Source: Actinomadura sp. BRA 177 (GTDB lineage Bacteria; Actinomycetota; Actinomycetes; Streptosporangiales; Streptosporangiaceae). Taken from it: DNA of 63,957 nucleotides. Below are positions 33,970 to 43,415 of this stretch, in pieces. Below the pieces are notes generated by a model that searched no databases, was not told the origin of the DNA, and saw nothing but the letters and a program-made list of their open reading frames with translations. The stretch is taken from positions 1 to 63,957 of the forward strand of contig NZ_JABXFD010000355.1 in the NCBI RefSeq assembly GCF_013372625.1. The letters are read 5' to 3'. The position numbers and the translations under genes are program-made. Position 1 is the stretch's first letter. Every line of letters begins with the position of its first letter.

Positions 33970-34770
33970 GTGAGCAACGACGCTTTTGCACTGGCGCAGG
34001 AGGCCGCGGACGCGCTGCGCGACCGCACGTCCATCGACTCCTTCGACGTCGCCCTCGTGATGGGTTCCGGCTGGGTGCCGGCGGCCGACAGGCTCGGCGA
34101 GCCCGCCGCCGAACTGACCGTCACCGACCTGCCCGGCTTCGCGCCCCCCGCCGTCGAGGGGCACGCCGGGAAGATCCGGGTCGTCGAGATCGGCGGGCAC
34201 CGCGCGCTGGTGTTCCTCGGCCGGACGCACCTGTACGAGGGACGCGGCGTCGACGCCGTCGTGCATCCCGTCCGGACGGCGCTGGCCGCCGGGGTGACCA
34301 CGATGGTGCTGACGAACGCGGCGGGCGGGCTGCGGCCCGAACACCAGAGCGTCGGCGACCCGGTGCTGATCTCCGACCACCTGAACCTGTCCGGCGCGAA
34401 CCCGCTCACCGGCCCGACGTTCCTGGACCTCACCGAGGCGTACTCGAAACGGCTGCGGGCCCTCGCCAAGGAGATCGACCCGACCCTCCAGGAAGGCGTG
34501 TACGCGGCGTTCCGCGGCCCGACCTACGAGACGCCCGCCGAGATCCGCATGCTGCGCACGCTGGGCGCCGACATGATCGGCATGTCGACCGTCCTGGAGA
34601 CGATCGCGGCCCGGCGGGGCGGCGCGGACGTCCTCGGGATCTCCCTCGTCACCAACATCGCCGCCGGGCTGTCGGACGAGCCGCTCGACCACGAGGAGGT
34701 CCTCGCGGCGGGACGCGCGTCCGCGGGCCGCATGGGCACGCTCCTCGCGACCGTCCTGGCGAAGCTGTGA
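33970..34770 (+). CDS. Purine-nucleoside phosphorylase (trimeric type)
   Basis: A 266-residue enzyme from the GTG at 33970. Motifs of trimeric PNP are present: MGSGW near 31 (phosphate loop), [10 protein letters not shown] at 84-93, TNAAGGL near 115, [20 protein letters not shown] (purine and ribose site) and the base-binding Asn in [10 protein letters not shown]. It converts inosine or guanosine plus phosphate to the base and ribose 1-phosphate. The next gene encodes a PGM2-type mutase able in principle to convert ribose 1-phosphate to ribose 5-phosphate. Cytoplasmic. Confidence 0.93.
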   Translation: MSNDAFALAQEAADALRDRTSIDSFDVALVMGSGWVPAADRLGEPAAELTVTDLPGFAPPAVEGHAGKIRVVEIGGHRALVFLGRTHLYEGRGVDAVVHPVRTALAAGVTTMVLTNAAGGLRPEHQSVGDPVLISDHLNLSGANPLTGPTFLDLTEAYSKRLRALAKEIDPTLQEGVYAAFRGPTYETPAEIRMLRTLGADMIGMSTVLETIAARRGGADVLGISLVTNIAAGLSDEPLDHEEVLAAGRASAGRMGTLLATVLAKL

Positions 34771-34831
34771 CGCCCTCGACGTGTGGAAGCGCCGGCCATG
34801 AGCACCTACCGGACATGAGGTTGGTCGAGGA

Positions 34832-36454
34832 ATGAGCGATCTGCGGGCACAGGCCGAGGAGTGGCTGGCGCAGGACCCGGACGCGGCGACGCGGGACGAG
34901 CTCCGGGCGATCCTTTCCGACGACGAAGCACTCGCCGCCCGGTTCGGTTCCCGTCTTGAGTTCGGGACGGCCGGCCTGCGCGGCGAGCTGGGCGCAGGCC
35001 CGAACCGGATGAACCGGGTGACCGTCATGCGCGCCGCCGCCGGCCTCGCCGCGTGCCTCCCGCCCGGCGGCCGCGTGATCATCGGCTTCGACGCGCGCCA
35101 CGGCTCCCGGCAGTTCGCCGACGACACGGCGGCCGTGCTCAGCGGTGCGGGCCTGCGTCCCGAGGTGTTCGCCGACCCGGTTCCGACGCCGGTCCTGGCC
35201 CACTTCACCCGGACGTTCGACGACGTCGTGGCGGGCGTCATGGTGACGGCCAGCCACAACCCGCCGCGCGACAACGGCTACAAGGTGTACTGGTCGGACG
35301 GGGCGCAGATCGTCCCGCCGACCGACACCGAGATCTCCGCCGCGATCGACGCCGTCGGCCGCGTGGACGAACTCCCGCTCGGCTCCGGCTGGCCGGTCCA
35401 CACCGGCACAGACCTGTACCTGGACGCGGTCTCCTCACTCCGCCTGGGCGGCGACCGCGACATCTCGATCGTCTACACGCCGATGCACGGCGTCGGCCGC
35501 GACACCCTCCTGGCGGCGTTCGACCGGGCCGGGTTCCCGGCGCCCGTGGTCGTCCCCGAGCAGGCCGACCCGGACCCCGACTTCCCGACCGTCGCCTTCC
35601 CGAACCCGGAGGAACCGGGCGCACTCGACCTGGCGCTCGCGCTCGCCGAGGCCCGCGGCGCCGACCTGGTGATCGCGAACGACCCGGACGCGGACCGCTG
35701 CGCCGTCGCCGTCCCCGCCCCGTCCGGCTGGCGGACGCTGACCGGGGACGAGGTCGGCGGGCTGCTCGCCGAGCACGTCCTGCGGCACACCACCGGCGAC
35801 GACCGCCTGGTCGTCACCACGATCGTGTCGTCGTCCCTGCTCCGCGCGATCGCCGCCGCGCACCGCGTCCGGTCCGCCGAGTCGCTCACCGGCTTCAAGT
35901 GGATCATGAAGGCGGGCACCCCGTCCGACCGCCTCGTCTTCGGCTACGAGGAGGCGCTCGGCTACAGCGTCGGCGACGACCGCGGCGTCCTCGTCAACGA
36001 CAAGGACGGCATCGGTGCCGCACTCGCCATCGCCGCCCTCGCCGCCGACGCGAAACGCGACGGCCGCACCCTGCTCGACCTCCTGGACGCCCAGGCCCGC
36101 AAGTACGGCCTGCACGCCACGTCCCAGCTCTCGATCAGAGTGGACGACCTCTCCCTGATCACCGCCGCCATGACCCGCCTCCGCGCCGCTCCCCCACAAG
36201 AACTGGCCGGCCACCCAGTCGAGTCATTCGAGGACCTGGCCCACCCCACCGATGCCCTCCCACCCACCAATGGCCTGAGATTCCGCCTGGCCAACGGCTC
36301 CCGCGTAGTAATCCGCCCCTCAGGCACAGAACCAAAACTCAAGTGCTACCTAGAGGCCGTCCTCCCCGTCAACGGGGACATCACCAAGGCACGAGCCCGC
36401 GCCAGAACGGAACTAGAAGCCCTACACCAAGCCCTCTCCACCACCCTCACTTAA
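34832..36454 (+). CDS. PGM2-type phosphosugar mutase (phosphopentomutase candidate)
   Basis: A 540-residue alpha-D-phosphohexomutase family enzyme. The phospho-serine loop is TASHNPPRDNGYK (Ser141), the metal loop is NDPDADRC, the sugar loop is GYEEALGYSVG, and the phosphate-binding loop near the end is RPSGTEPKLKCYLE. The EEALGY sugar loop is that of PGM2-like enzymes, some of which prefer pentose 1-phosphates. Placement 61 bp after PNP fits a ribose/deoxyribose 1-phosphate mutase. Activity on glucose or mannose phosphate remains possible. Confidence 0.88.
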   Translation: MSDLRAQAEEWLAQDPDAATRDELRAILSDDEALAARFGSRLEFGTAGLRGELGAGPNRMNRVTVMRAAAGLAACLPPGGRVIIGFDARHGSRQFADDTAAVLSGAGLRPEVFADPVPTPVLAHFTRTFDDVVAGVMVTASHNPPRDNGYKVYWSDGAQIVPPTDTEISAAIDAVGRVDELPLGSGWPVHTGTDLYLDAVSSLRLGGDRDISIVYTPMHGVGRDTLLAAFDRAGFPAPVVVPEQADPDPDFPTVAFPNPEEPGALDLALALAEARGADLVIANDPDADRCAVAVPAPSGWRTLTGDEVGGLLAEHVLRHTTGDDRLVVTTIVSSSLLRAIAAAHRVRSAESLTGFKWIMKAGTPSDRLVFGYEEALGYSVGDDRGVLVNDKDGIGAALAIAALAADAKRDGRTLLDLLDAQARKYGLHATSQLSIRVDDLSLITAAMTRLRAAPPQELAGHPVESFEDLAHPTDALPPTNGLRFRLANGSRVVIRPSGTEPKLKCYLEAVLPVNGDITKARARARTELEALHQALSTTLT

Positions 36455-36497
36455 CCCCGCCCCCACACCCGGCCCATCGCAACCACCCCGCTACCAA

Positions 36498-36700
36498 CAC
36501 CAGACGGCCATCGACACCAAGCGGCCATTGACACCCAACGGCCCTCCACACCACATGGCCCTCCACAGCAAGCGGCCGTCGACAGCCAGCGGCCGTTGAC
36601 ACGCAGCGGCCGTGACAACCAGCAGCCGCTGCCACCGGGCGGCCCTCCGCACCAAGCGGCCCTTGACACCGGGCGGCCGTTGACACCAGGCGGCTGGTCG
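36498..36700. repeat. 17-bp minisatellite, twelve units
   Basis: Twelve head-to-tail imperfect copies of a 17-bp unit, consensus CACCAAGCGGCCNTTGA; the seventh copy is 16 bp. They fill almost the whole space between the convergent ends of the mutase and PH-domain genes. Small open frames on the minus strand are by-products of the repeat. There are no spacers and no dyad, so it is not a CRISPR. Confidence 0.9.
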
Positions 36701-36709
36701 GGGTTGTGG

Positions 36710-37354
36710 TTAGTTGAGGAGGGAGGTGATTAGGCAGGCGATCAGGGCTGTGAAGGGGACGGTCAGGGAGGCGATTGCTGGGAGGGACCAGGTGACCGTT
36801 GCCCTGGCAGGGGTTTCGGTCTTGGCGGCGGCGGCCTTGTCGGGGGCGCCGGATTTTGTCTTCGGGCGGTGGCGGTCGCGCATTTCGTTGAGTTGCTGGG
36901 CGGCGAAGCCCGTTGGTGTGCGGCCTCGGATGTCCAGGTCCGAGCCCTTGTTCTTGCGCGCCTGCTTCTGCGCGCGCGCCTCCGCCTTGGCCTGGGCGCG
37001 GGGGGAGGTCTGGTGGACCCAGGCGCGTGTTTCCAGGTCCGTGCCCTCGGGGCCGGTGAAGCGCACCGTCACCGCGTTCTTGCCCTCGATGCTGTGGATC
37101 GCCGCCCAGGGGGCACGGACGTCCCTTAGTGGGTTGCGGACGGTCAGCGCCTCGTCGTCGCCGATGATCGCCGGGCGCAGGCCGATCGTGTAGGCGATGC
37201 CGCAGCCGAGCAGCAGCACGAACGCGATCGTGACCGTCGTCAGCGAGTAGTCGGGGTCACCGGTGATGCCGACGAACAGGTCCACGAGGTTCAGCACGGC
37301 GAACGCGAGCCACGCGTAAGCGGCGACGCGCCCGCCGGTGGAGCGAATGGTCAT
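36710..37354 (-). CDS. PH-domain membrane protein
   Basis: A 214-residue protein. Two N-terminal membrane helices (about 10-30 and 40-60) precede a bacterial PH-like domain (GDDEALTVRNPLRDVRAPWAAI), a charged Arg/Lys/Ala linker (AQAKAEARAQKQARKNKG) and a C-terminal membrane helix (LTVPFTALIACLITSLL). Function unknown. It starts 7 bp after the adenosine deaminase stop, so it is co-transcribed with it. Confidence 0.8.
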   Translation of the reverse strand: MTIRSTGGRVAAYAWLAFAVLNLVDLFVGITGDPDYSLTTVTIAFVLLLGCGIAYTIGLRPAIIGDDEALTVRNPLRDVRAPWAAIHSIEGKNAVTVRFTGPEGTDLETRAWVHQTSPRAQAKAEARAQKQARKNKGSDLDIRGRTPTGFAAQQLNEMRDRHRPKTKSGAPDKAAAAKTETPARATVTWSLPAIASLTVPFTALIACLITSLLN

Positions 37355-37361
37355 GGCTCGA

Positions 37362-38453
37362 TCATGCCAGCGGCCGGGCGCCGCTCCACTTGAGCTGAGC
37401 GAACCCGGGCTTGATCACCCCGTTGATCAGTTCGAGCCGCTCGTTGAACGGGACGAACGCCGACTTCATCGCGTTCACCGTGAACCACTGCAGGTCGTCC
37501 CACCCGTAGCCGAACGCCTCGCTGAGCTTCGCGAACTCCTGCGACAGCGTCGTGCCGCTCATCAGCCGGTTGTCGGTGTTGACGGTGACGCGGAAGCTGA
37601 GGCGGCGCAGCAGCCCGATGGGGTGCTCCGCGATCGACTTCGCCGCGCCCGTCTGGATGTTGGACGTCGGGCACATCTCCAGCGGGATCCGCTTGTCCCG
37701 GACGTATCCGGCGAGCCGGCCGAGCCGCGCGTCGTCGCCGTCCACCTCGATGTCGTCGATGATGCGGACGCCGTGCCCGAGCCGGTCGGCGCCGCACCAC
37801 TGGATCGCCTGCCAGATCGACGGCAGCCCGAACCCCTCGCCGGCGTGGATGGTGAAGTGCGCGTTCTCCCGCTGCAGGTACTCGAACGCGTCCAGGTGCC
37901 GGGTCGGCGGGTACCCGGCCTCGGCGCCCGCGATGTCGAACCCGACGACACCGAGGTCCCGGTACCGGACCGCCAGCTCGGCGATCTCCATGCTGCGCGC
38001 GGCGTGCCGCATCGCGGTGACCAGCGTTCCGACCCGGATGCCGAAGTCCTTGCGGGCCCGCGCGAAACCGTCCAGGACGGCCTCGACGACCTGCTCCAGC
38101 GTCAGCCCCATGCTGAGGTGCTGTTCGGGCGCGTACCGGACCTCCGCGTAGACGACCCCGTCGTTCGCGAGGTCCTCCGCGCACTCGTAGGCGACCCGCG
38201 TGAGCGCGTCGACGGTCTGCATCACGCCGACGGTGTGCGAGAACGTCTCCAGGTACCGTTCCAGCGACCCCGAGTTGGACGCTTCCTCGAACCACGTCCG
38301 CAGGTTGTCCGCGTCGGTGGCTGGCAGGTCCGCGTACCCGGTCTCGCGCGCCAGATCGATGATGGTCGCGGGCCGCACACCGCCGTCCAGATGGTCGTGC
38401 AGCAGCACCTTCGGCGCCCGCCGGATGTCCTCAAGAGTCGGCCGCTCGTTCAT
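37362..38453 (-). CDS. add: Adenosine deaminase
   Basis: A 363-residue enzyme. The zinc histidines are in LHDHLDGG (His19, His21), with TIHAGEG around 200 supplying the His and catalytic Glu region, and [17 protein letters not shown] supplying the catalytic Asp. SNIQTGA is also a family motif. It hydrolyses adenosine or deoxyadenosine to inosine or deoxyinosine plus ammonia, feeding the PNP encoded nearby on the other strand. Cytoplasmic. Confidence 0.93.
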   Translation of the reverse strand: MNERPTLEDIRRAPKVLLHDHLDGGVRPATIIDLARETGYADLPATDADNLRTWFEEASNSGSLERYLETFSHTVGVMQTVDALTRVAYECAEDLANDGVVYAEVRYAPEQHLSMGLTLEQVVEAVLDGFARARKDFGIRVGTLVTAMRHAARSMEIAELAVRYRDLGVVGFDIAGAEAGYPPTRHLDAFEYLQRENAHFTIHAGEGFGLPSIWQAIQWCGADRLGHGVRIIDDIEVDGDDARLGRLAGYVRDKRIPLEMCPTSNIQTGAAKSIAEHPIGLLRRLSFRVTVNTDNRLMSGTTLSQEFAKLSEAFGYGWDDLQWFTVNAMKSAFVPFNERLELINGVIKPGFAQLKWSGARPLA

Positions 38454-38512
38454 CTCTCGAACCTACCCGGCCGTGCACTCTCCCACGTCGTCAACAGTCG
38501 CCATACCGTCCT

Positions 38513-38541
38513 CGGCCGGTGGGCGCTCCGCCCACCGGCCG
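38513..38541 (-). terminator. Hairpin terminator after cupin gene
   Basis: A perfect 12-bp stem (CGGCCGGTGGGC / GCCCACCGGCCG) with a 5-nt loop, 11 bp beyond the cupin stop on the minus strand and upstream of add. Confidence 0.75.
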
Positions 38542-38552
38542 CGGCCTCCCGG

Positions 38553-38909
38553 TCAACCGGCTTTCGCGTAGTCGCCGATGCCGCCGGCGAAGTCGAACAT
38601 GATGCAGGGCTCGTCGCCGACGACCCATGCGTCATGGCCCGGTTCGAGGACGAACACGTCGCCGGGGCCGACCTCGCCTTCGGATCCGTCCCTGGTCTGG
38701 ACGCGCATGCGTCCCTGGACGACGTAGCCGTTGTGATGCACTTCGCACAGGTCGGTGCCCGCGATGTCCTTGACGGACTCCGTCCAGCGCCAGCCGGGCT
38801 CGAACGTCGCCTTCCCGAAGACGAGGCCGGTGAGGTTGACGACTTCCAGGTGCCCCCTGGGGAAGTCGCGCCGGTCGTCCGGCTTCTCGATGCTCTTGAT
38901 CTCGGTCAT
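38553..38909 (-). CDS. Single-domain cupin protein
   Basis: A 118-residue beta-barrel protein. Cupin motif 1 is CEVHHNGYVVQGRMRV, with two adjacent histidines, and motif 2 is GDVFVLEPGHDAWVVGD. The two histidines and the later acidic and His residues could bind a metal. Probably an isomerase or small-molecule binding protein; role unknown. A hairpin after the stop suggests a single-gene transcript. Confidence 0.82.
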   Translation of the reverse strand: MTEIKSIEKPDDRRDFPRGHLEVVNLTGLVFGKATFEPGWRWTESVKDIAGTDLCEVHHNGYVVQGRMRVQTRDGSEGEVGPGDVFVLEPGHDAWVVGDEPCIMFDFAGGIGDYAKAG

Positions 38910-38986
38910 GATGGTCCCCCCTTATCCACCATCACCTCTCACGCTTGCACCGCCTCTGACCTGCGTCAAGACGTCCGGCGAAGGGA

Positions 38987-40132
38987 TCAGGCCCGGCGTG
39001 CCACGCCGGCGTAATAGTAGGACTCGTGCGGGTCGGACGGGGGCGTTGCGGGACGCCAGGCCGCGATCGGCACCGCGCCCGGGGCGAGGAGTTCCGCCGT
39101 GCCGAACAGGGCGGTGAATTCGTCGCGCGTGCGGGAGACCAGCGGGATTCCCGCCGCGTTCGCCGCGGCGTTGGCGGCGGCGACGGCCTCCGGGTCGAAG
39201 TCGGCGGTCGGGTGCGAGATCGCCACCGTGCTGCCGGACGGCAGCGCGTCGAGGAGCGTCGCGACCCACCGCTCCGGACGGCGCTCGTCCGGGAAGTACA
39301 TCAGCAGCGCGACGACCATCAGCGCGACCGGGCGGGTGAGGTCGAGCGTCCCGGCCAGGAGCGGGTCGGCCAGGATCGTCGACGCGTCGGTGAGGTCGCC
39401 GTGCAGGTAGGCGACGCCCGGAACGTCCGCGATGATCTCCCGCGCCTGGTCGGTGACCAGCGGGTCGTTGTCGACGTACACGACGCGGGCGGACGGGTCG
39501 ATCCGCTGCGCGATCTCGTGCAGGTTCGGGGACGTGGGGATGCCGCTGCCGATGTCGAGGAACTGGGTGACGCCCGACTCGACCAGGTACCGGGTCGCGC
39601 GCTCCATGAAGGACCGGTTGGCGCGCGCCATCGCCGGCAGGGTGGGGATGGCACGGATCATCGCGTCCCCGAGTTCGCGGTCGGCCGGGAAGTTGTCGGT
39701 CCCGCCGAGCCAGTAGTCGTACACCCGGGCGGGGTGCGCGACGGAGGTGTCGAAATGCGGCGGGATCGGGGAGCCGATGCGGAGCAGGTTGCCGCTGCGG
39801 TCGACGAGCGCGAATTCGCGCATCCCGTACTCGCGGTCTTCGGGCGGCTGGAGCCGGCTGCCCGTGGCCCGGTCGGACGGGACGCCGATGTCGGCCCATG
39901 CGGCATGGAGGGCGGCCGCGTCCTGGACGCGGACATAGCAGCCGGCCGAGGTGGTCAATGGGTCCACCTTGGGATCGTGGAAGAACTGCAGTTCCACGCC
40001 CCCGCGCCCGATGATGAGGTAGTCGTATTGGTCCGGTGGTGCACCGCGTAGTTCGAAGCCGAGTCGGGCGTAGAAGTCGAGTGTTTCGTTGAGGTCGCGA
40101 CTTGGCAGGATCGGAACCGCATACTCGTCCAT
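38987..40132 (-). CDS. VOC domain fused to DUF574-type SAM methyltransferase
   Basis: A 381-residue two-domain protein. Residues ~1-122 form a VOC/bleomycin-resistance-type domain (PILPSRDLNETLDFYARLGF; GGVELQFFHDP; YGMREFALVDRSGNLLRIG). Residues ~125-381 form an S-adenosylmethionine methyltransferase of the DUF574 (Methyltransf_19) family: DTSVAHPARVYDYWLGGTDN at its start, then FLDIGSGIPTSPN as the SAM-binding loop and VVYVDNDPLV as the acidic ribose motif. DUF574 proteins usually begin at the HPARVYDYWLGG segment, so the VOC part is an addition. No frameshift is seen at the junction. Substrate unknown. Confidence 0.88.
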   Translation of the reverse strand: MDEYAVPILPSRDLNETLDFYARLGFELRGAPPDQYDYLIIGRGGVELQFFHDPKVDPLTTSAGCYVRVQDAAALHAAWADIGVPSDRATGSRLQPPEDREYGMREFALVDRSGNLLRIGSPIPPHFDTSVAHPARVYDYWLGGTDNFPADRELGDAMIRAIPTLPAMARANRSFMERATRYLVESGVTQFLDIGSGIPTSPNLHEIAQRIDPSARVVYVDNDPLVTDQAREIIADVPGVAYLHGDLTDASTILADPLLAGTLDLTRPVALMVVALLMYFPDERRPERWVATLLDALPSGSTVAISHPTADFDPEAVAAANAAANAAGIPLVSRTRDEFTALFGTAELLAPGAVPIAAWRPATPPSDPHESYYYAGVARRA

Positions 40133-40212
40133 TCGGCCACGTTAGTTCCCGGCAGGCGTCGTGTCGGGGCCTCGGCCGGATCCGGCTCGTCCTGCGGCGG
40201 CGCACCGGGCTA

Positions 40213-40827
40213 CTACCGGACGGACGTGAGGGCGGCGTAGACGATGATGTTGTCGCGGTAGCTGCGTTTCGTCCGGTCGAACGCGCCGCCGCAGGTGACG
40301 AGCCGCAGTCCGGCGTGGTCGAGCGGGCCGTAGACGCGGCGGGTGGGGAACCGGTCTTTCGCGACCCGTTCCACGGACTCGACGGTGAACACGGCGACCC
40401 GGCCGTCCGCGCGGGTCACCTCGACGCGGTTTCCGGGGCGCAGGCGGCCGAGGTCGTAGAAGACCGCGGCGCCCTTCGCGGAGTCGACGTGGCCGAGGAG
40501 GACGGCCGCGCCGCGCTCTCCCGGGGTGGGCCCGCGGTCGTACCAGCCCGCCTCGCCCGGACGGTCGGCCGGCGGGACCTGGACCGAGCCGTCGGCGTCC
40601 AGGCCCACCCCGGTCAGCGGGGCGCGGACTCCGATCGACGGGATGCCGACCCGGACGGGCACCGAGCGGGGCAGCACCGGCGTGCGGTGATCGACCGGCC
40701 GGGTGGTCGCCGCCCAGGCGGGCGGTTGCGGTGGGCCGCCCGGGCCGCGCAGCCCCAAACCGACAAACGTCAGGCCGGCCGTCAGCAGGACGATTGCCAG
40801 CGTCCACAGACCGGCCTTTCGCACCAT
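40213..40827 (-). CDS. Class F sortase
   Basis: About 204 residues from the second ATG (40827), which has GGAG at proper distance; the first is at 40833. One N-terminal membrane helix and a Pro-rich linker precede the sortase barrel. Catalytic residues are His in LLGHVDS (about 113), Cys in LVTCGG (about 179) and Arg in FDRTKRSYRDNIIVY (about 188). It would cleave a C-terminal sorting signal and attach the protein to the cell wall or to another protein. The gene just upstream encodes a secreted protein with a matching C-terminal architecture. Confidence 0.9.
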   Translation of the reverse strand: MVRKAGLWTLAIVLLTAGLTFVGLGLRGPGGPPQPPAWAATTRPVDHRTPVLPRSVPVRVGIPSIGVRAPLTGVGLDADGSVQVPPADRPGEAGWYDRGPTPGERGAAVLLGHVDSAKGAAVFYDLGRLRPGNRVEVTRADGRVAVFTVESVERVAKDRFPTRRVYGPLDHAGLRLVTCGGAFDRTKRSYRDNIIVYAALTSVR

Positions 40828-40850
40828 TCTCATTCTCCGCTCGAAATTGC

Positions 40851-40881
40851 CGGCGGCCGCCTCCGGGAAAGGCGGCCGCCG
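40851..40881 (-). terminator. Hairpin between sortase substrate and sortase genes
   Basis: A perfect 12-bp stem (CGGCGGCCGCCT / AGGCGGCCGCCG) with a 7-nt loop, 3 bp after the substrate stop. It may reduce read-through so that the sortase is made in smaller amounts than its substrate. Confidence 0.7.
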
Positions 40882-40884
40882 ATG

Positions 40885-41457
40885 TCAGGCGTCGGTGCCG
40901 CTCCGCCGGCGGGCGGCCATGCCGCCGGCGCCGACCGCGCCCAGCAGCAGCACCCCGCCGCCGGCCAGCAGCACGATGTTCGCGCCATCGGACCCGCCGC
41001 CGAAGCCGGTCTTGGCCCCGCCGCTGGGGGTCGGGTGCGCGCTGCCCATGGGCGTCGGATGCGCGCTGCCCGTCGGCGTCGGGTGCGCCGTGGTGGTGGG
41101 CGTGGGCTGCGGCTTCTTGGCCTCCAGCACCTTCAGGTACCCGATCGACCGGTGGTTCCCGCAGCGCACCTGCACCGTGTACTCGCCGGGGTCGGTGTCC
41201 GGCTTGATGGTCGCGAGCCCCGCCCGGCCGTCGACCTCCTCGGCGCCGTTCAGCGGGACGGCCCCGCCCACGAAGGCCAGCGAGCCGGCCTCGCCGTCCA
41301 CGTCGCACTTCTTGCCGACCACGGTGATCTTGTCGCCGGGGTGGGCCTGGCCCGGCTGCAAGAGCACGTCACCGCCGTCCGCCATCGCCGGCGCGGCCAG
41401 TCCGAGCGTCATGCCGCCGAGGACGAGGCCGAAAACGGCCGCCTTTCCACGTCGCAT
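40885..41457 (-). CDS. Secreted cell-wall protein, probable sortase F substrate
   Basis: A 190-residue protein from the ATG at 41457, with GGGGAGA 4 bp upstream. It has a signal peptide (MRRGKAAVFGLVLGGMTLGL, cleavage near AMA-DG), an Ig-like domain of ~90 residues with two cysteines (KKCDVDGE; VQVRCGNHR), a repeat region of AHPTPTGS/AHPTPMGS/AHPTPSGG units, then KTGFGGG, a hydrophobic helix and ARRRSG. That C-terminal order (motif, helix, arginines) is that of a sortase substrate, but no LPxTG is present; TGxGG is the likely recognition region. It is the upstream partner of the class F sortase. Confidence 0.8.
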   Translation of the reverse strand: MRRGKAAVFGLVLGGMTLGLAAPAMADGGDVLLQPGQAHPGDKITVVGKKCDVDGEAGSLAFVGGAVPLNGAEEVDGRAGLATIKPDTDPGEYTVQVRCGNHRSIGYLKVLEAKKPQPTPTTTAHPTPTGSAHPTPMGSAHPTPSGGAKTGFGGGSDGANIVLLAGGGVLLLGAVGAGGMAARRRSGTDA

Positions 41458-41643
41458 CTTTTCTCCCCGTATACGACACGGCGGCTTACTCGACTTTCGG
41501 CCCTGGCACCGTGCCCTTATGCCCTCATACGATGAGGCGTCCACCGGGTTGGTTCGGACCTTTTCCATTCAATGGCGACGGCACCCAAGATCAGAATCTC
41601 CCCGCCGAAAGTTGATGTGATAGTCGTCACCTTCTTGCGGGCG

Positions 41644-42438
41644 TCAGCGGCTCAGGCGGTGGTAGCGGCGGACGGCGAGCGGCAGGAAGACGGCCGTGAT
41701 GGCGAGCGGCCAGACGACCGCCATCAGCAGGGCGTGCTGCTCGATCCAGGTGCCGCCGGTCGCGGCCGGGTTGCCGAACAGCTCGCGGGACGCCGTCACC
41801 GTCGACGACACCGGGTTCCACCGGGCGATCGCGCCCAGCCAGTCCGGCATCAGGGACGGCGCCACGAACGCGCTGGAGATCATCGCGAACGGGAACGCCA
41901 CCGCGAAGAGGCTTCCCGCCGCCTCCTCGTTCGGCACTAGCAGGCCCAGCAGCACGCCGATCCAGATCAGCGCGAAACGCAGCAGCAGGAACAGCCCGAA
42001 GGCGGCGAGCGTGCCGAGCAGGCCCCCGTTCGAGCGCCAGCCGATCGCCAGCGCCGTCAGCGCCAGGACGAGCAGGTCGAGCGTCGCGCCGATCAGGTCG
42101 CCGACGCCGCGCCCCGTCACGACGGCCGACGGCGCCATCGGCATCGACCTGAACCGGTCGGTGACGCCGCGCCCGCTGTCGTAGACGACGGCGTAGGCGG
42201 TGTTCATGAAGCCCATCGCCATCGTCATGCCGAACATTCCGGGCATCAGGAACTCGCGGTAGTCGCCGCCGCCGGGAACCGACATCGCGCTGCCGAAGAC
42301 GTACCCGAACAGCAGCACCGAGACGATGGGGAAGCCGAGCTGCCAGGCGATGTTGCCCGGCTGCCGGACGTAGTGCAGCAGGCCGCGCAGGACGATCGTC
42401 CAGGAGTCCGCGACGGCCCAGTAGAGCCGCGCGGTCAT
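41644..42438 (-). CDS. ABC-2 type permease, DrrB-like
   Basis: A 264-residue membrane protein with six predicted helices and the ABC-2 signature region ([37 protein letters not shown]). It pairs with the ATPase encoded immediately upstream, sharing an ATGA overlap. Together they resemble the daunorubicin exporter DrrAB and would expel a hydrophobic compound or antibiotic. Regulated with the ATPase by the divergent TetR gene. Confidence 0.88.
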   Translation of the reverse strand: MTARLYWAVADSWTIVLRGLLHYVRQPGNIAWQLGFPIVSVLLFGYVFGSAMSVPGGGDYREFLMPGMFGMTMAMGFMNTAYAVVYDSGRGVTDRFRSMPMAPSAVVTGRGVGDLIGATLDLLVLALTALAIGWRSNGGLLGTLAAFGLFLLLRFALIWIGVLLGLLVPNEEAAGSLFAVAFPFAMISSAFVAPSLMPDWLGAIARWNPVSSTVTASRELFGNPAATGGTWIEQHALLMAVVWPLAITAVFLPLAVRRYHRLSR

Positions 42439-43400
42439 GCCGTCACCTTCTCTTCGTCGTCGGTGCGGTGGCCGGTGAGCCGCAGGAACACCTCGTCCAG
42501 TGTGGGACGGCGCAGGCCGATGTCCTCGACGGCGATGGCGTCGTCCTGGAGGGTGCGGGCGACCTCGGTCAGCGCGGCCACCCGGTCGGCGACCGGCGCG
42601 TGCACCCGTGCCGCCGCCGCGTCGATCCGCGGTTCGGCGGACGCGACCCGGGCGACCACCGCCGCCGCCGCGGGCAGGTCCGCCGGGTCGCGCAGCACGA
42701 CCTCGACCCGGTCCCCGCCGATCAGCCGCTTGAGCGACCGCGGCGTGCCGTCCGCGATGACGCGGCCCTGGTCGAGGACGGCGATACGCCCGGCGAGCTG
42801 GTCGGCCTCGTCCAGGTACTGCGTCGTCAGCAGGACGGTCGTGCCGCGCGCGACGAGCGATCGGACGGCGCGCCACACCTCGTTCCGGCCGCGCGGGTCG
42901 AGCCCGGTCGTCGGTTCGTCCAGGAACAGCACGTCCGGGGCGAGGATCATGCAGGCCGCGAGGTCGAGCCGGCGGCGCATCCCGCCGCTGTACTCCTTGA
43001 CTCCCTTGTCGGCGGCCTCCACCAGGCCGAACTGCTCCAGCAGCTCATCGGCGCGGGCGGCCGCGCGCCGCCGGCCCAGGTGGAAGAGGCGGCCGAACAT
43101 GCGCAGGTTCTGCCGTCCCGTCAGGACCTCGTCGAGCGCGGCGTGCTGCCCGGCGAGGCCGATCCGCCGGCGCACCTGCCGGGGCCGCGCGGCGACGTCC
43201 AGCCCGGCGACCTCGGCCCGGCCGCCGTCCGGCCGGACGAGCGTGGCGAGGATGCGCACGGCGGTCGTCTTCCCCGCGCCGTTCGGGCCGAGCAGGCCGT
43301 AGACCATGCCCGGCGGGACCGCGAGGTCGAAGCCGTCGAGCGCCCGTTTCGTCCCGTAGCTCTTGCGGACCCCCGCGGCGAGGATCGCGTTCTCCGGCAT
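42435..43400 (-). CDS. ABC exporter ATPase, DrrA-like
   Basis: A 321-residue ATPase: Walker [13 protein letters not shown] at ~38-49, signature [13 protein letters not shown], Walker [14 protein letters not shown] and the H-loop region [12 protein letters not shown]. The C-terminal ~90-residue extension is typical of DrrA-type drug exporters. The first gene of a two-gene operon, with two TetR-type half-operators just upstream (43416-43450). Confidence 0.9.
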   Translation of the reverse strand: MPENAILAAGVRKSYGTKRALDGFDLAVPPGMVYGLLGPNGAGKTTAVRILATLVRPDGGRAEVAGLDVAARPRQVRRRIGLAGQHAALDEVLTGRQNLRMFGRLFHLGRRRAAARADELLEQFGLVEAADKGVKEYSGGMRRRLDLAACMILAPDVLFLDEPTTGLDPRGRNEVWRAVRSLVARGTTVLLTTQYLDEADQLAGRIAVLDQGRVIADGTPRSLKRLIGGDRVEVVLRDPADLPAAAAVVARVASAEPRIDAAAARVHAPVADRVAALTEVARTLQDDAIAVEDIGLRRPTLDEVFLRLTGHRTDDEEKVTA

Positions 43401-43415
43401 GCCGCCTCCCTTTTC

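Noticed and set aside
36447..36686. Small minus-strand open frames within the 17-bp repeat
   Set aside because: The translation only mirrors the repeat, there is no ribosome site, and the two frames overlap each other.
36498..36700. CRISPR array
   Set aside because: Units are directly adjacent with no spacers, no cas genes are near, and copies diverge along their whole length.
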